Numbered from the stretch's first letter, positions 34,741 through 43,495 are shown. The stretch: DNA of 64,000 bases from Collinsella aerofaciens (GCF_015558785.1 NZ_JADMOP010000009.1:27018-91017), one strand, 5' to 3'. Translations and numbers: made by a program. Notes: generated from the letters alone by a model not told the origin.

Positions 34741-35508
34741 ATGGAATTGTTTGAGCCGATTCTTCATTTCTTTGAGCAACGGTGGGTCCACAACATCATC
34801 TGGGCCGTCATCTTGGCGATAGGCACCGCCGTCGCCGCCAAGGTCGTATCCAAGACCCTGAATCATCTGCTTAACCGAGACGATAACCCGCTACCGGCAT
34901 CGAGTATCTTCATCAACATCGCGCGCGCCGTCATCTGGATGATCGGCGGCAGCTTTATCCTCGACAACTGCTTTGGCATTAACGCAAACGCCCTCGTTGC
35001 CGCTCTTGGCGTCGGCGGCATCGCCATCTCCCTGGGTTTCCAGGACACGCTCTCAAACCTTATCGGCGGCATGCAAGTGACCTTTATGGGCATCATCAAG
35101 CCCGGCGACAATATCGAGGTCGGCGGTGTGTCGGGCGTGGTCCAAGACATCACTTGGCGCCATACAACGATTGAGGATGCCTGTGGACAGACCATCATTG
35201 TGCCCAACTCCAACATCTCCAAGAACACGCTCGTGCATTTGATGCCCTTTGGGCGTGTGGCCGTGCCCGTTGCCGTAAAGGACACGTCCAAGTGGGCCTC
35301 GCTCGACGCACTGGCAGACGAGCTGACCAGCGCCACCAAGGCCGCCGTGCTTCCCATCTCGGGCTTTGACAAGGAGCCCTACGTACTCTTTAGCGAAATC
35401 GGCGACTTTGGCATCAAAGGAAAGATCATCTTTATCGTCAGCGACGACAGCACTACTTTCACGGCAGCCGACGCCTGCATCCGCGCCATCGCCCCCATCA
35501 TCGCCTAA
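34741..35508 (+). CDS. MscS family mechanosensitive channel
   Basis: 255 residues. Three N-terminal helices (IIWAVILAIGTAVAAK; IARAVIWMIGGSFIL; pore helix ALVAALGVGGIAISLGFQDTLSNLIGG), then the beta domain GIIKPGDNIEVGGVSGVVQDITWRHT-like (KPGDNIEVGGVSGVVQDI) and PNSNISKNTLVH. It opens under membrane tension to release solutes. TTAGGAGG precedes the ATG. A 3'-end hairpin overlaps the stop codon. Confidence 0.92.
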   Translation: MELFEPILHFFEQRWVHNIIWAVILAIGTAVAAKVVSKTLNHLLNRDDNPLPASSIFINIARAVIWMIGGSFILDNCFGINANALVAALGVGGIAISLGFQDTLSNLIGGMQVTFMGIIKPGDNIEVGGVSGVVQDITWRHTTIEDACGQTIIVPNSNISKNTLVHLMPFGRVAVPVAVKDTSKWASLDALADELTSATKAAVLPISGFDKEPYVLFSEIGDFGIKGKIIFIVSDDSTTFTAADACIRAIAPIIA

Positions 35509-35546
35509 ACCACCGCAAAGGGGACAGGCATCTTTGTAGTGGTTTT
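35507..35546 (+). repeat. 3'-end hairpin with GGGACAGG core, copy d
   Basis: Arms AAACCAC/GTGGTTT and inner CAAAG/CTTTG enclose GGGACAGGCAT. It overlaps the stop of the MscS gene and ends in TTTT. Confidence 0.78.
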
Positions 35547-35600
35547 CATTCGTGGTACCATGGTTCATATAGTTGTTTAAACGACTAAGGGAGCAACATT

Positions 35601-37517
35601 ATGGAAGAGGCCTATCGTCAAGCACGCAAGCGCGGCGAGCAAGGACGTCGACGCGCCATTAGCCAAAGCGAGCATCCATACCTTACGGACCTCGATAGCT
35701 TGGTTGCTCAGCTCCCCTTAGGTCAGCGAGAGAATGTCGGCCTGCGGGATATTCCGCTCGAAATGGTCGTCGGCACGGTCACCAAGGGCCGTCAGTCCGC
35801 CTTTTCGTGTAACTTTATGCCCCTGCTTCCGTTTAGCACCGAGTTCGCCCGCAAGTGGTCCAACCTCTACGACATCCAGGTAACCGAGGGCTATCGCGAC
35901 CCCATCATCGTCACCGAGTTCATGCATCGGTTCTATGTCCAGGAAGGCAACAAACGCGTTAGTGTCCTTAAATTCCTAGACGCCCCGACGGTTTCGGCCA
36001 AGGTCACCCGTCTCTACCCCGGCAAATGGGATTCCGTCGAAAGCCGCCTGTACGGCGAGTTCTGCGCGTTTTGGCGCGTCTGCCCCCTATACGAGATCGA
36101 GTTCTCGCGTGAGGGAAGCTACGAAACGCTCGCCAAGATGCTCGGTCAGAACCTTATCGAAAAATGGCCGCAGAAAAAGGTCGACTACCTGCGCCACACC
36201 TTCCTGCTCTTTAAGCGCGCCTACCTTCGCGCAGGCGGCGACCACCTGGACATTACGCCCGCCGACGCCATGCTCGTGTACCTCAATGTGTACAACCAGG
36301 ACCGCCTGCTGGATACGCCAACGGATATCGTCGTAAACCGCCTGTGCAAGATTTGGCGCGAGCTGGTCATTGCCGGCAAAAATGACGAGGACAAGGTCGA
36401 TCTTGTTGAAGCGCCGAGCGTCGACGAGGAGGAGTCGCCCGCCAAGTCCACCTCCGGCGTGCTCAACTTCTTTATGGGCAAGACCGTCTATTCGGCGACC
36501 AACCCCCTGCGCATCGCCTTTATCCATGAGTTCCCCTGTGCGACGTCGAGCTGGGACAGCCTGCACGACCAAGGGCGTCAGTATCTCGATGAGCACTTTG
36601 GCGGTATCGTGCGCACCGAGGCGTTCGAGGACTGTCACGATCCGGATGTGTTCTACGCCGCCGTGGAAACGGCTGTCAAACATGGGGCAAACGTCATCTT
36701 CTCGACCTCGCACCGCCTGATGGAATACACGCTCAGGGCTGCCGTTGAGTATCCCCAGGTTCGGTTCCTCAACTGCTCTATCGGCCTTCCCCATCAAAGC
36801 GTCCGTTCGTACTTTGGCAAGATGTACGAGGCCAAGTTCCTCCTGGGCGCCCTTGCCGCCAGCATGGCGGACAACCACCGCATCGGCTACCACGCGTCGG
36901 TCTTCGCCTCGGGCGCGCTCAGCGAGATCAACGCCTTTGCGATTGGCGCCTCGCTGCTCGACCCCCGTGCGCAAATTATCCTGACTTGGGGCGATGTGCC
37001 CGCCGGAGGCCTTGCCGAGGCCATGTGCCGCGAAGGTGTAAGCGTCATGACCGGCGCCGACATGTCAAAGTCGCTCGAAGACCCCACGGCCTACGGACTT
37101 CACCGCCTGGTCGATGGCAAGGTTACCGGCATCGCCATGCCGGTATGGAACTGGGGCCGTTACTACGAGCTCATCGTTCGCAGCCTTCTGCACGGCACGT
37201 GGGACGAGACCAGCGATGACAACCAAGTGCGCGCCGTCAACTACTGGTACGGCATGAGCTCTGGCGTTATCGACATCCGTTACGCTCCGGGCCTACCCTA
37301 CCAGACGCGCAAACTCGTGCAGTTGCTCCGTAACGGCATTGTTGAGGGATCCATCAACCCCTTTGGCGGCGAGCTCCACAGCCAGAACGGCGTGGTACAG
37401 ATCGAAGGCTTCCCTCCGCTGCCGAGCACGCAGATTGTCGAGATGAATTGGCTGGCGGATAACGTGGTAGGCACCATTCCGCAGCTCGACGATGAGCCGA
37501 AAGTCCCTGCCCTATGA
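35601..37517 (+). CDS. Cytosolic ParB-like / BMP-family fusion protein
   Basis: 638 residues without signal peptide or lipobox. Residues about 40-140 resemble a ParB-type fold (NVGLRDIPLEMVVGTVTKGR, DPIIVTEFMHRFYVQEGNKR, VSVLKFLD), where GNKR matches the GxxR-type core. Residues about 140-270 are helical. From about 300 to 615 it is a BMP/PnrA-like ligand domain (LRIAFIHEFP, GQYLDEHFGG-like GRQYLDEHFGG, ANVIFSTSHRLMEYTLRAA, GALAASMADNHRIGYHASV). BMP domains usually bind nucleosides outside the cell; here the location is cytoplasmic. It overlaps the next gene by ATGA, so the two act together. Function is unknown. Confidence 0.8.
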   Translation: MEEAYRQARKRGEQGRRRAISQSEHPYLTDLDSLVAQLPLGQRENVGLRDIPLEMVVGTVTKGRQSAFSCNFMPLLPFSTEFARKWSNLYDIQVTEGYRDPIIVTEFMHRFYVQEGNKRVSVLKFLDAPTVSAKVTRLYPGKWDSVESRLYGEFCAFWRVCPLYEIEFSREGSYETLAKMLGQNLIEKWPQKKVDYLRHTFLLFKRAYLRAGGDHLDITPADAMLVYLNVYNQDRLLDTPTDIVVNRLCKIWRELVIAGKNDEDKVDLVEAPSVDEEESPAKSTSGVLNFFMGKTVYSATNPLRIAFIHEFPCATSSWDSLHDQGRQYLDEHFGGIVRTEAFEDCHDPDVFYAAVETAVKHGANVIFSTSHRLMEYTLRAAVEYPQVRFLNCSIGLPHQSVRSYFGKMYEAKFLLGALAASMADNHRIGYHASVFASGALSEINAFAIGASLLDPRAQIILTWGDVPAGGLAEAMCREGVSVMTGADMSKSLEDPTAYGLHRLVDGKVTGIAMPVWNWGRYYELIVRSLLHGTWDETSDDNQVRAVNYWYGMSSGVIDIRYAPGLPYQTRKLVQLLRNGIVEGSINPFGGELHSQNGVVQIEGFPPLPSTQIVEMNWLADNVVGTIPQLDDEPKVPAL

Positions 37518-38224
37518 AAATCCTTGCCATAGCCGATACCGAAGAACGATGCCTTTGGGAGTGCTTTCGCAAGGAACGCTTTGAGGGAGTCGACCTGATT
37601 TTGTCCGCCGGCGATCTGGACCCGGACTATCTTGAGTTTTTGGTTACGGTCATCAACAAACCGCTCATCTACGTGCGCGGCAACCACGATGACCGCTACG
37701 CACGTCATGCACCGGGCGGATGTATCTGCGTAGAAGACAGCGTGTACACGTACCGGGGGATTCGCATTGCGGGCCTTGGCGGGTCCATGCGTTATCGCGA
37801 CGGCGCCAACATGTACACCGAACGCGAGATGTCCAAGCGCATGCGTAAGCTGTCGCGTAAGGTTAGGATGGTCGGCGGGTGCGACATTCTGCTTACCCAT
37901 GCACCCGCCGCCGGTGTGGGTGATTTGGACGATCTGCCGCATCGAGGGTTTGAGTGCTTTAACACGGCGCTTGAGTCCTGGGGGGCCGACTACATGGTGC
38001 ATGGGCATGTACACCAAAGCTACGGTTACGATTTTCAGCGCGAGCGGCAGCATGCGTGTGGAACGACGATCATCAACGCCTGCGGCTATACGCAGTTTGA
38101 GCTCGACCAAACGCGCTACCCCATCCGTGGCTGGCAGGCAGCCTGGCTCAACTCGCAAACCATGCGCCGCGAGCTCAAACGCCACGATGCCATCGAGTCC
38201 TCAACCGCCAGAACACCCTGGTAA
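37514..38224 (+). CDS. Calcineurin-like metallophosphoesterase
   Basis: 236 residues. Seen: KILAIADTEE (an altered D-x-H start, with Asp but no His), SAGDLDPDYL, VRGNHDDRY, LLTHAPAAG and VHGHVHQSYG. All metal ligands except the first His are clear. The substrate could be a nucleotide, a phospholipid or RNA end. It shares 4 bases with the ParB/BMP gene, so it is translationally coupled. Confidence 0.88.
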   Translation: MKILAIADTEERCLWECFRKERFEGVDLILSAGDLDPDYLEFLVTVINKPLIYVRGNHDDRYARHAPGGCICVEDSVYTYRGIRIAGLGGSMRYRDGANMYTEREMSKRMRKLSRKVRMVGGCDILLTHAPAAGVGDLDDLPHRGFECFNTALESWGADYMVHGHVHQSYGYDFQRERQHACGTTIINACGYTQFELDQTRYPIRGWQAAWLNSQTMRRELKRHDAIESSTARTPW

Positions 38225-38261
38225 CCACCTCAAAGGGGACGCTGTCCCCTTTGAGGTGGTT
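38223..38261 (+). repeat. 3'-end hairpin with GGGGAC core, copy e
   Basis: Two perfect 18-base arms (38223-38240, 38244-38261) with a 3-base loop GCT, starting inside the stop codon and followed by TTG. It belongs to the same family as copies a-d and f but has a fully paired core. Confidence 0.85.
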
Positions 38262-38274
38262 TTGACGCGATAGC

Positions 38275-38313
38275 AAGAAACCCGGTCCTGCACAAGGCAG
38301 AACCGGGTTTCTT
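38275..38313. terminator. Bidirectional terminator (rplA side and phosphoesterase side)
   Basis: Stem AAGAAACCCGGT/ACCGGGTTTCTT with CTG/CAG inside. It has T-rich tails on both strands and lies between convergent units. Confidence 0.85.
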
Positions 38314-38349
38314 TAGCAATGCTTGCTGTACTCAGGCAGTAACTAGCAG

Positions 38350-39057
38350 TTACTCAGCCAGGAAGTCACGCTGGACAGCGGGATCGACCTTGACGCCAGG
38401 GCCCATGGTGGAAGACACGGAGATGGACTTGACGTACTTGCCCTTAGCAGAAGAGGGCTTGACGCGCAGAATCTCGGTGTACAGGGCAGCGTAGTTCTCG
38501 ACGAGCTGCTGCTCAGAGAAGGACTTCTTGCCCAGGGGCACGTGGCAGATGCCGTAGCGGTCGGCGCGGTACTCAACGCGGCCAGCCTTGAGCTCGGAGA
38601 CCATCTTGGCGACGTCCATGGTCACGGTGCCGAGCTTGGGGTTCGGCATGAGGCCACGGGGACCAAGGATCTTACCGATGCGGCCAACCTTGGCCATCAT
38701 GTTCGGCGTAGCGATAGCGGCGTCGAAGTTGATCTCGCCCTTCTGAATCTGGGCGACGAGCTCGTCGGAACCGATGATGTCGGCGCCGGCAGCCTCAGCC
38801 TCACGGGCCTTCTCGCCCTCGGCGAAGACGGCAACACGAACGGTCTTGCCGGTGCCGTGGGGCAGGGAGATGGAACCACGGATGTTCTGGTCAGCCTTAC
38901 GAGTATCGATGCCCAGACGGAAGTGAGCCTCGACGGTCTCGTCGAACTTGGCGGTGTCGAGCTCCTTGATGAGCTTGGCAGCCTGAAGGGGGGTGTAGAG
39001 CGTGGCGCGGTCGATCTTCTCGGCAGCGGCGTTATAGCTCTTACCATGCTTAGCCAT
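38350..39057 (-). CDS. rplA: 50S ribosomal protein L1
   Basis: 235 residues. It binds the L1 stalk of 23S rRNA and its own mRNA. Seen: [50 protein letters not shown] and [18 protein letters not shown] 39057 is chosen because GGAGG is 8 bases before it, while ATG 39063 is only 2 bases away. It lies 117 bases after rplK. Confidence 0.97.
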   Translation of the reverse strand: MAKHGKSYNAAAEKIDRATLYTPLQAAKLIKELDTAKFDETVEAHFRLGIDTRKADQNIRGSISLPHGTGKTVRVAVFAEGEKAREAEAAGADIIGSDELVAQIQKGEINFDAAIATPNMMAKVGRIGKILGPRGLMPNPKLGTVTMDVAKMVSELKAGRVEYRADRYGICHVPLGKKSFSEQQLVENYAALYTEILRVKPSSAKGKYVKSISVSSTMGPGVKVDPAVQRDFLAE

Positions 39058-39174
39058 GTGCATTACCTCCTGTGGTTAAACGGGCGTGAGCCCTCCCACA
39101 TCGTATCGTGTGCCCTATTGCACACATTTAACGGGCGCCCCGGTCGGAGCACCCGCCGTTACCATAAGAAATCG

Positions 39175-39603
39175 CTACTCAGCGATGGTGACGCCCATGG
39201 AACGGGCGGTACCGGCGATGATCTTCTTGGCGGCGTCAATGTCGTTGGCATTGAGGTCCGGCATCTTGATCTCGGCGATCTTGGTGAGCTGCTCCTGGGA
39301 GAGCTGACCAACCTTGTCAGCCTGGGGCTTAGCGGAACCAGACTTGAGGTTCAGCTCCTTCTTGATAAGGTGAGCCGCCGGCGGGGTCTTGGTGATGAAG
39401 GAGAAGGACTTGTCCTCGTAGACAGAGATCTCAACGGGGATGATGTCACCCTTCTTGTCCTGCGTCTCGGCGTTAAAGGCCTGGCAGAACTGCATGATGT
39501 TCACGCCAGCAGCGCCCAGGGCGGGGCCGACGGGAGGAGCGGGGTTTGCTGCACCAGCAGGAATCTGGAGCTTAATGACGTTGGCAACCTTCTTCTCAGC
39601 CAT
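39175..39603 (-). CDS. rplK: 50S ribosomal protein L11
   Basis: 142 residues. Part of the GTPase-associated centre and stringent-response sensing. Seen: [45 protein letters not shown] and [13 protein letters not shown] 39603 follows AAAGGAATGACC and is preferred to 39609. Confidence 0.97.
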   Translation of the reverse strand: MAEKKVANVIKLQIPAGAANPAPPVGPALGAAGVNIMQFCQAFNAETQDKKGDIIPVEISVYEDKSFSFITKTPPAAHLIKKELNLKSGSAKPQADKVGQLSQEQLTKIAEIKMPDLNANDIDAAKKIIAGTARSMGVTIAE

Positions 39604-39723
39604 GGTCATTCCTTTCGAATCACGAGTGTGAAGTACTTGCTATATCGTAAGCACGCACGTGTTAGAAGCACTCCTGAGATGAGCAGTCACAGAAGAAGCA
39701 CGCTCGCGCGAACGGACGAAAAC

Positions 39724-40260
39724 TTAAGCGATGACAGCGACCTGGTTAAAGTCGAGCTCGACCGGCGTCTCGCGGCCAAAGATCATCAGCGTGACCTTGA
39801 GCTTGCCAGCCTCGGTGTTAACCTCGGAGACCTTGCCATCAAAGTCGGTAAGCGGGCCATCGGTGACGCGGACGGACGTACCGACCTCAATATCAACCGA
39901 GGTGCGCTTGGGCGAATCGCCCTTACCGGGACGACGAGTCATCTTGTTGTACTCGTCGCGGGAAAGCGGAGCGGGCTTGCCGTTGCCGCCTAGGAAACCG
40001 GTGACGCCAGGCGTGTTACGAACACACGTCCAAGCATCGTCATCCATCTCCATGCGGACCAGGACATAACCCGGGAAGATCTTGGAATCCTTGGTCTCAC
40101 GCTTGCCACCCTCTTTAATCTCGGTGACGCGCTCCATAGGAATCTCGATATCAAAGATACGGTCCTGCATGCCCATAGTCTCGATGCGATGCTCGAGATC
40201 GGACTTAACGCGGTTCTCGTATCCAGAGTAAGTGTGAACGACGTACCAACGCTTAGACAT
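39724..40260 (-). CDS. nusG: Transcription termination/antitermination factor NusG
   Basis: 178 residues. NGN domain ([45 protein letters not shown]) and a C-terminal KOW domain ([18 protein letters not shown]). It couples RNA polymerase to Rho or ribosomes. GAGGGG precedes the ATG, and only 3 bases separate it from secE. Confidence 0.97.
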   Translation of the reverse strand: MSKRWYVVHTYSGYENRVKSDLEHRIETMGMQDRIFDIEIPMERVTEIKEGGKRETKDSKIFPGYVLVRMEMDDDAWTCVRNTPGVTGFLGGNGKPAPLSRDEYNKMTRRPGKGDSPKRTSVDIEVGTSVRVTDGPLTDFDGKVSEVNTEAGKLKVTLMIFGRETPVELDFNQVAVIA

Positions 40261-40263
40261 GGT

Positions 40264-40602
40264 TTAGCCCCTCAATCCAGAGAACAGAGCAAGAGCCTCG
40301 CCAAAGCCAGCATCGAGCAGAGCGATGACGACGCCGACGACGATCAGAGAAGCGCAAACAACAACCGAGTAGTTCACGAGCTCCTTCTTATCGGGCCACG
40401 TGACACGCTTCATCTCGGACTTGACCGAAGCGAAATACTTCTTGGTGCGGGCGAAGAAACCAGGCTTCTCGTTCTTCTTGGACTTCGCAGCCTTCTCGTT
40501 CTTCTTGGCAACGGCCTTCTTGGCCTCAACCTTGGAGTTGGCGGCAGCTTTGTTGGCAGGTGCCGGCTGCTGAGCCTTCTTCTTGTTCTTCTTGTTGGCC
40601 AT
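40264..40602 (-). CDS. secE: Preprotein translocase subunit SecE
   Basis: 112 residues. A long Lys/Ala-rich N-terminal tail (1-47), then the conserved KYFASVKSEMKRVTWPDKKE and one membrane helix (YSVVVCASLIVVGVVIALL). Part of the SecYEG channel. GGAGG precedes the ATG. Confidence 0.96.
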   Translation of the reverse strand: MANKKNKKKAQQPAPANKAAANSKVEAKKAVAKKNEKAAKSKKNEKPGFFARTKKYFASVKSEMKRVTWPDKKELVNYSVVVCASLIVVGVVIALLDAGFGEALALFSGLRG

Positions 40603-40678
40603 TTGGGTTACCTCCGCGCAATGCGCTTATACATGAGTAAACCGTAAGCCCCCAAGTGGGAGCTTACGGAATAATGAC

Positions 40679-40754
40679 TGGCACGCCAGGAAGGACTCGA
40701 ACCCTCAACACTCGGTTTTGGAGACCGATGCTCTACCAATTGAACTACTGGCGT
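40679..40754 (-). tRNA. tRNA-Trp (CCA)
   Basis: A full cloverleaf with acceptor ACGCCAG/CTGGCGT, anticodon loop CTCCAAA (anticodon CCA), T-loop GGTTCGAGTCC and encoded 3' CCA. It lies between rpmG and secE, as is usual for the group. Confidence 0.95.
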
Positions 40755-40767
40755 ATGTGACTAGAGA

Positions 40768-40917
40768 CTAGCGAGTCTCTTTGTGCAGCGTGTGGTGACG
40801 GCACCAGGGGCAATACTTCTTGATCTCCATACGATCAGGCATGGTCGACTTGTTCTTGGTGGTCGTATAGTTGCGGCGCTTGCACTCAGTGCACGCAAGA
40901 GTAACTAGAGTACGCAT
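40768..40917 (-). CDS. rpmG: 50S ribosomal protein L33
   Basis: 49 residues. [19 protein letters not shown] begins the protein, with zinc-type CxxC pairs at residues 9-12 and 36-39 (YCPWC). It is too short for most gene screens but is complete, with ATG 40917. It heads the rpmG-tRNA(Trp)-secE-nusG unit. Confidence 0.96.
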   Translation of the reverse strand: MRTLVTLACTECKRRNYTTTKNKSTMPDRMEIKKYCPWCRHHTLHKETR

Positions 40918-40962
40918 GTATCCTGAACCTTTCATTTCCGCCCCGTACGGGCACGAGTTGTT

Positions 40963-40992
40963 ACTTTATCAGCTCCACGTAAGTGCTGTCAA
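40963..40992 (-). promoter_or_regulatory. Promoter of rpmG-tRNA-Trp-secE-nusG
   Basis: On the minus strand TTGACA (40987-40992, perfect), 18 bases, TAAAGT (40963-40968), 46 bases before the rpmG ATG. Confidence 0.75.
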
Positions 40993-41136
40993 TGAAAACC
41001 TCGAGTCAATTGGTTCTCGGTGGATCCATTCATATTTGGAACACATCAATGAAGCCATCGAGAGCTAATCGACGGTGCATCCAGGACCATTATCGATCCT
41101 CTCGACACCAGCAACGGCTCAATATCCATTGCAGAA

Positions 41137-41171
41137 AAGAACCCGGCACCCATATAAGTGCCGGGTTCTCT
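41137..41171 (-). terminator. tuf terminator
   Basis: Stem AGAACCCGGCAC/GTGCCGGGTTCT with tail TTTTC on the minus strand, 26 bases after the tuf stop. Confidence 0.88.
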
Positions 41172-41196
41172 AAGTCAGCTATATCAAAGAGCTAAT

Positions 41197-42387
41197 TTAC
41201 TCAATGATCGTGGAGACGATGCCCGAACCGACGGTGTGGCCACCCTCGCGGATAGCGAAGCGCAGGCCCTCCTCCATGGCGATCGGGTGGATGAGGTCGC
41301 CCTCGATGGTGATGTGGTCACCAGGCATAGCCATCTCGGTGCCCTCGGGGAGCTTGACCGTACCGGTAACGTCGGTGGTACGGAAGTAGAACTGAGGACG
41401 ATAACCATCGAAGAACGGGGTGTGACGGCCGCCCTCCTCCTTGGTCAGAACGTAGATCTCGCCGGTGAACTTGGTGTGCGGGGTAACCGAACCGGGCTTG
41501 CAGAGAACCTGGCCGCGCTCGATGTCCTCACGCTTGATGCCGCGGAGCAGCAGACCGACGTTGTCGCCAGCCTCGCAGAAGTCCATGGACTTACGGAACA
41601 TCTCGATACCGGTAACGACGGTGTTCTGGGTATCCTTGATGCCGACGATCTCGACGGGCTCGTTGAGCTTGAGCTCACCGCGCTCGACACGGCCAGTAGC
41701 AACGGTACCACGGCCGGAGATGGTCATAACGTCCTCAACGGCCATCAGGAACGGGAGGTCGTTGTTACGAGCAGGCGTCGGGATGTACTCGTCGACGGCC
41801 TTCATGAGCTCGCGAATGGCGTCCATCCACTTGGCGTCGCCCTCGAGAGCGCCCAGAGCGGAGCCACGGATGACGGGGATGTCGTCGCCGGGGAAATCGT
41901 ACTCGGAGAGGAGCTCACGGGTCTCCATCTCGACGAGGTCGATGAGCTCGTCATCGTCGACCATGTCGCACTTGTTCAGGAAGACGACGATGTAGGGAAC
42001 GCCGACCTGACGGGCGAGCAGGATGTGCTCGCGGGTCTGAGCCATGGGGCCGTCGGTAGCAGCGATGACCAGGATAGCGCCGTCCATCTGAGCAGCGCCG
42101 GAGATCATGTTCTTGACGTAGTCAGCGTGGCCCGGGCAGTCAACGTGAGCGTAGTGACGGGCAGCGGTCTCGTACTCAACGTGGGAGACGGAAATCGTAA
42201 TGCCGCGCTCGCGCTCCTCGGGAGCCTTGTCGATGTTCTCGAACGCAGTGAAGTCAGCCTTGCAGCCCTCGGTCTCGGAGAGAACCTTGGTGATGGCAGC
42301 GGTCAGCGTGGTCTTGCCGTGGTCGACGTGACCAATGGTGCCGATGTTAACATGCGGCTTAGTGCGCTCAAACTTCTCTTTGGCCAT
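41197..42387 (-). CDS. tuf: Elongation factor Tu
   Basis: 396 residues. It delivers aminoacyl-tRNA to the ribosome. G motifs: GHVDHGKTT near residue 19, [19 protein letters not shown] and SALGALEGD. The ATG at 42387 follows GAGGAGGG. It is downstream of three tRNA genes on the same strand with no T-run terminator between, so they are likely one transcript. No rpsL, rpsG or fusA is adjacent, so it is apart from the str operon. Confidence 0.98.
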   Translation of the reverse strand: MAKEKFERTKPHVNIGTIGHVDHGKTTLTAAITKVLSETEGCKADFTAFENIDKAPEERERGITISVSHVEYETAARHYAHVDCPGHADYVKNMISGAAQMDGAILVIAATDGPMAQTREHILLARQVGVPYIVVFLNKCDMVDDDELIDLVEMETRELLSEYDFPGDDIPVIRGSALGALEGDAKWMDAIRELMKAVDEYIPTPARNNDLPFLMAVEDVMTISGRGTVATGRVERGELKLNEPVEIVGIKDTQNTVVTGIEMFRKSMDFCEAGDNVGLLLRGIKREDIERGQVLCKPGSVTPHTKFTGEIYVLTKEEGGRHTPFFDGYRPQFYFRTTDVTGTVKLPEGTEMAMPGDHITIEGDLIHPIAMEEGLRFAIREGGHTVGSGIVSTIIE

Positions 42388-42427
42388 AAAGCCCTCCTCT
42401 TAACAGGTCGTCCCCGGACGGGACTTT

Positions 42428-42483
42428 GCCTTTATACCATAGTGGCCTCTCAACATACTATTGAGAAGCCACCGTGTTACCTA
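42428..42483 (-). other. Hairpin between tRNA-Met and tuf
   Basis: Arms CCATAGTGGC.. and ..GCCAC..CTATGG with an inner CTCAA/TTGAG stem form a long interrupted hairpin spanning about 42437-42486. It has no T run, so it may be an RNA-processing signal between the tRNA and tuf mRNA. Confidence 0.5.
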
Positions 42484-42560
42484 TGGTAGCGGTGACTGGA
42501 TTCGAACCAGTGACGCCACGGGTATGAACCGTGTGCTCTAACCAACTGAGCTACACCGCC
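42484..42560 (-). tRNA. tRNA-Met (CAT), elongator type
   Basis: Acceptor GGCGGTG/CACCGCT, anticodon loop TTCATAC (CAT), T-loop GGTTCGAATCC, encoded CCA. It lacks the three G-C pairs of the initiator anticodon stem; tRNA-Ile2 is a less likely alternative. Confidence 0.9.
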
Positions 42561-42563
42561 GGA

Positions 42564-42639
42564 TGGAGCCTGCAACCAGACTTGAACTGGTGACCTCTTC
42601 GTTACCAACGAAGTGCTCTACCGACTGAGCTATACAGGC
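42564..42639 (-). tRNA. tRNA-Thr (GGT)
   Basis: Acceptor GCCTGTA/TGCAGGC, anticodon arm CTTCGTTGGTAACGAAG (anticodon GGT), encoded CCA. It is 3 bases from tRNA-Met. Confidence 0.95.
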
Positions 42640-42649
42640 ACTTGACGGG

Positions 42650-42731
42650 TGGGAGCTATAGGATTCGAACCTATGTAGGCAGAGCCAACGGGTTTACAGC
42701 CCGTCCCCATTAACCACTCGGGCAAACTCCC
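42650..42731 (-). tRNA. tRNA-Tyr (GTA)
   Basis: Class II tRNA of 82 bases with a long variable arm (TGGCTCTGCC region). Acceptor GGGAGTT/AGCTCCC and anticodon loop CTGTAAA (GTA). The 3' CCA is not encoded (ACCC follows). Confidence 0.95.
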
Positions 42732-42793
42732 AATCGTTCAAGTATCCGCAGGTCCTTTGGTCTTTTGGACCGCCGCCCCCGCGAACGAAGAAG

Positions 42794-42823
42794 ATAATAC
42801 GATGCCACCTTGGGGGCTGTCAA
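42794..42823 (-). promoter_or_regulatory. Promoter of the tRNA-Tyr-Thr-Met-tuf unit
   Basis: On the minus strand TTGACA (42818-42823), 18 bases, TATTAT (42794-42799), about 60 bases upstream of tRNA-Tyr. Near-consensus and strong. Confidence 0.8.
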
Positions 42824-43058
42824 CGAAAACCTCTAGATACACGGTGCCGGGCGTATCTATATAGCCGTGACCTGCGGTTTTATTGAGTTTGGATATGAAG
42901 GACAGTGGTTTTGGATACTAAGGTGACGTTTCCCAAGGTAACACTTTGCTGTAGTGGAGTACACCTTCAGTATCGAACTTCGATACCAGCTTATTTGCAC
43001 CTATATATAGGTCGAGATCGGGGCTGCCCAGACAGAAGATTGCTCTTCCCAGGCAAAA

Positions 43059-43204
43059 TCGAGCGTGGATTTTCTTCCGTTTGAAATCGAGCGTGGATAA
43101 TCTCCCACTTTGCCGTGCCATCGAATCCAAAGTGGCAGATTATCCACGCTCATTCACTAGGCGGAAGATTTTCCACGCTCGTGTGTCCGATAATCCACGC
43201 TCGA
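43059..43204. repeat. Nested palindromes with GAGCGTGGA core, five copies
   Basis: Two forward cores (near 43060 and 43088) and three reversed cores TCCACGCTC (near 43142, 43172 and 43193). The inner pair extends to GTGGATAATCTCCCACTTTG against CAAAGTGGCAGATTATCCAC. The outer pair extends through TTCTTCCG against CGGAAGATTTTCC. The result is a hairpin inside a hairpin about 120 bases long. Confidence 0.8.
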
Positions 43205-43233
43205 TGAGGACGATCAGCCCCACCCCGGCTTCC

Positions 43234-43451
43234 GTCTCGATCTGTAACAGTAAGAGGGTTATTCCTCCCCTATCTGTTACAGATCGAGATGTTTCCCGCT
43301 CAACCCGTCTTAACGTCTCAATCCGTAACAGCTAGAACGGTTTTCAGCCTCTTCGTGTTACAAATCGAGATGTTATCGGCCGTCCCTTGGCAATGTCTCG
43401 ATCTGTAACTATAAGGAGGGTCTTCAGCCCACTCGTGTTACGGATCGAGAC
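43234..43451. repeat. Array of three about 57-base palindromes (TCTCGATCTGTAAC)
   Basis: Units at 43234-43289, 43315-43370 and 43395-43451, with spacers of about 25 bases and a period near 80. Arms of the first are perfect (TCTCGATCTGTAACAG and its complement). The other two carry a few changes. The unit centres share GG..TT...CC patterns. No cas genes are near. Confidence 0.85.
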
Positions 43452-43495
43452 AAACCTGAAGCTTGGTTGGCGCTAAACACGCTGACTTATCGACA

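Larger units (their letters stand above)
42824..43495. other. Gene-free palindrome-rich region between tRNA operons
   Basis: No gene is supported in this stretch. A short minus-strand frame at 42918-43130 has no ribosome site and overlaps the repeats. It contains the nested palindromes at 43059-43204 and the three-unit palindromic array at 43234-43451. Confidence 0.7.

Noticed and set aside
37514..37560. Metallophosphoesterase treated as inactive because the first His is missing
   Set aside because: The other metal ligands are intact and some active family members vary at this position, so inactivity cannot be claimed.
42918..43130. A 70-codon minus-strand frame
   Set aside because: No ribosome site, overlaps the palindromes and has no recognisable protein features.
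43234..43451. Possible CRISPR array
   Set aside because: Only three units, repeats diverged and fully palindromic at 57 bases, spacers about 25 bases, and no cas genes nearby.
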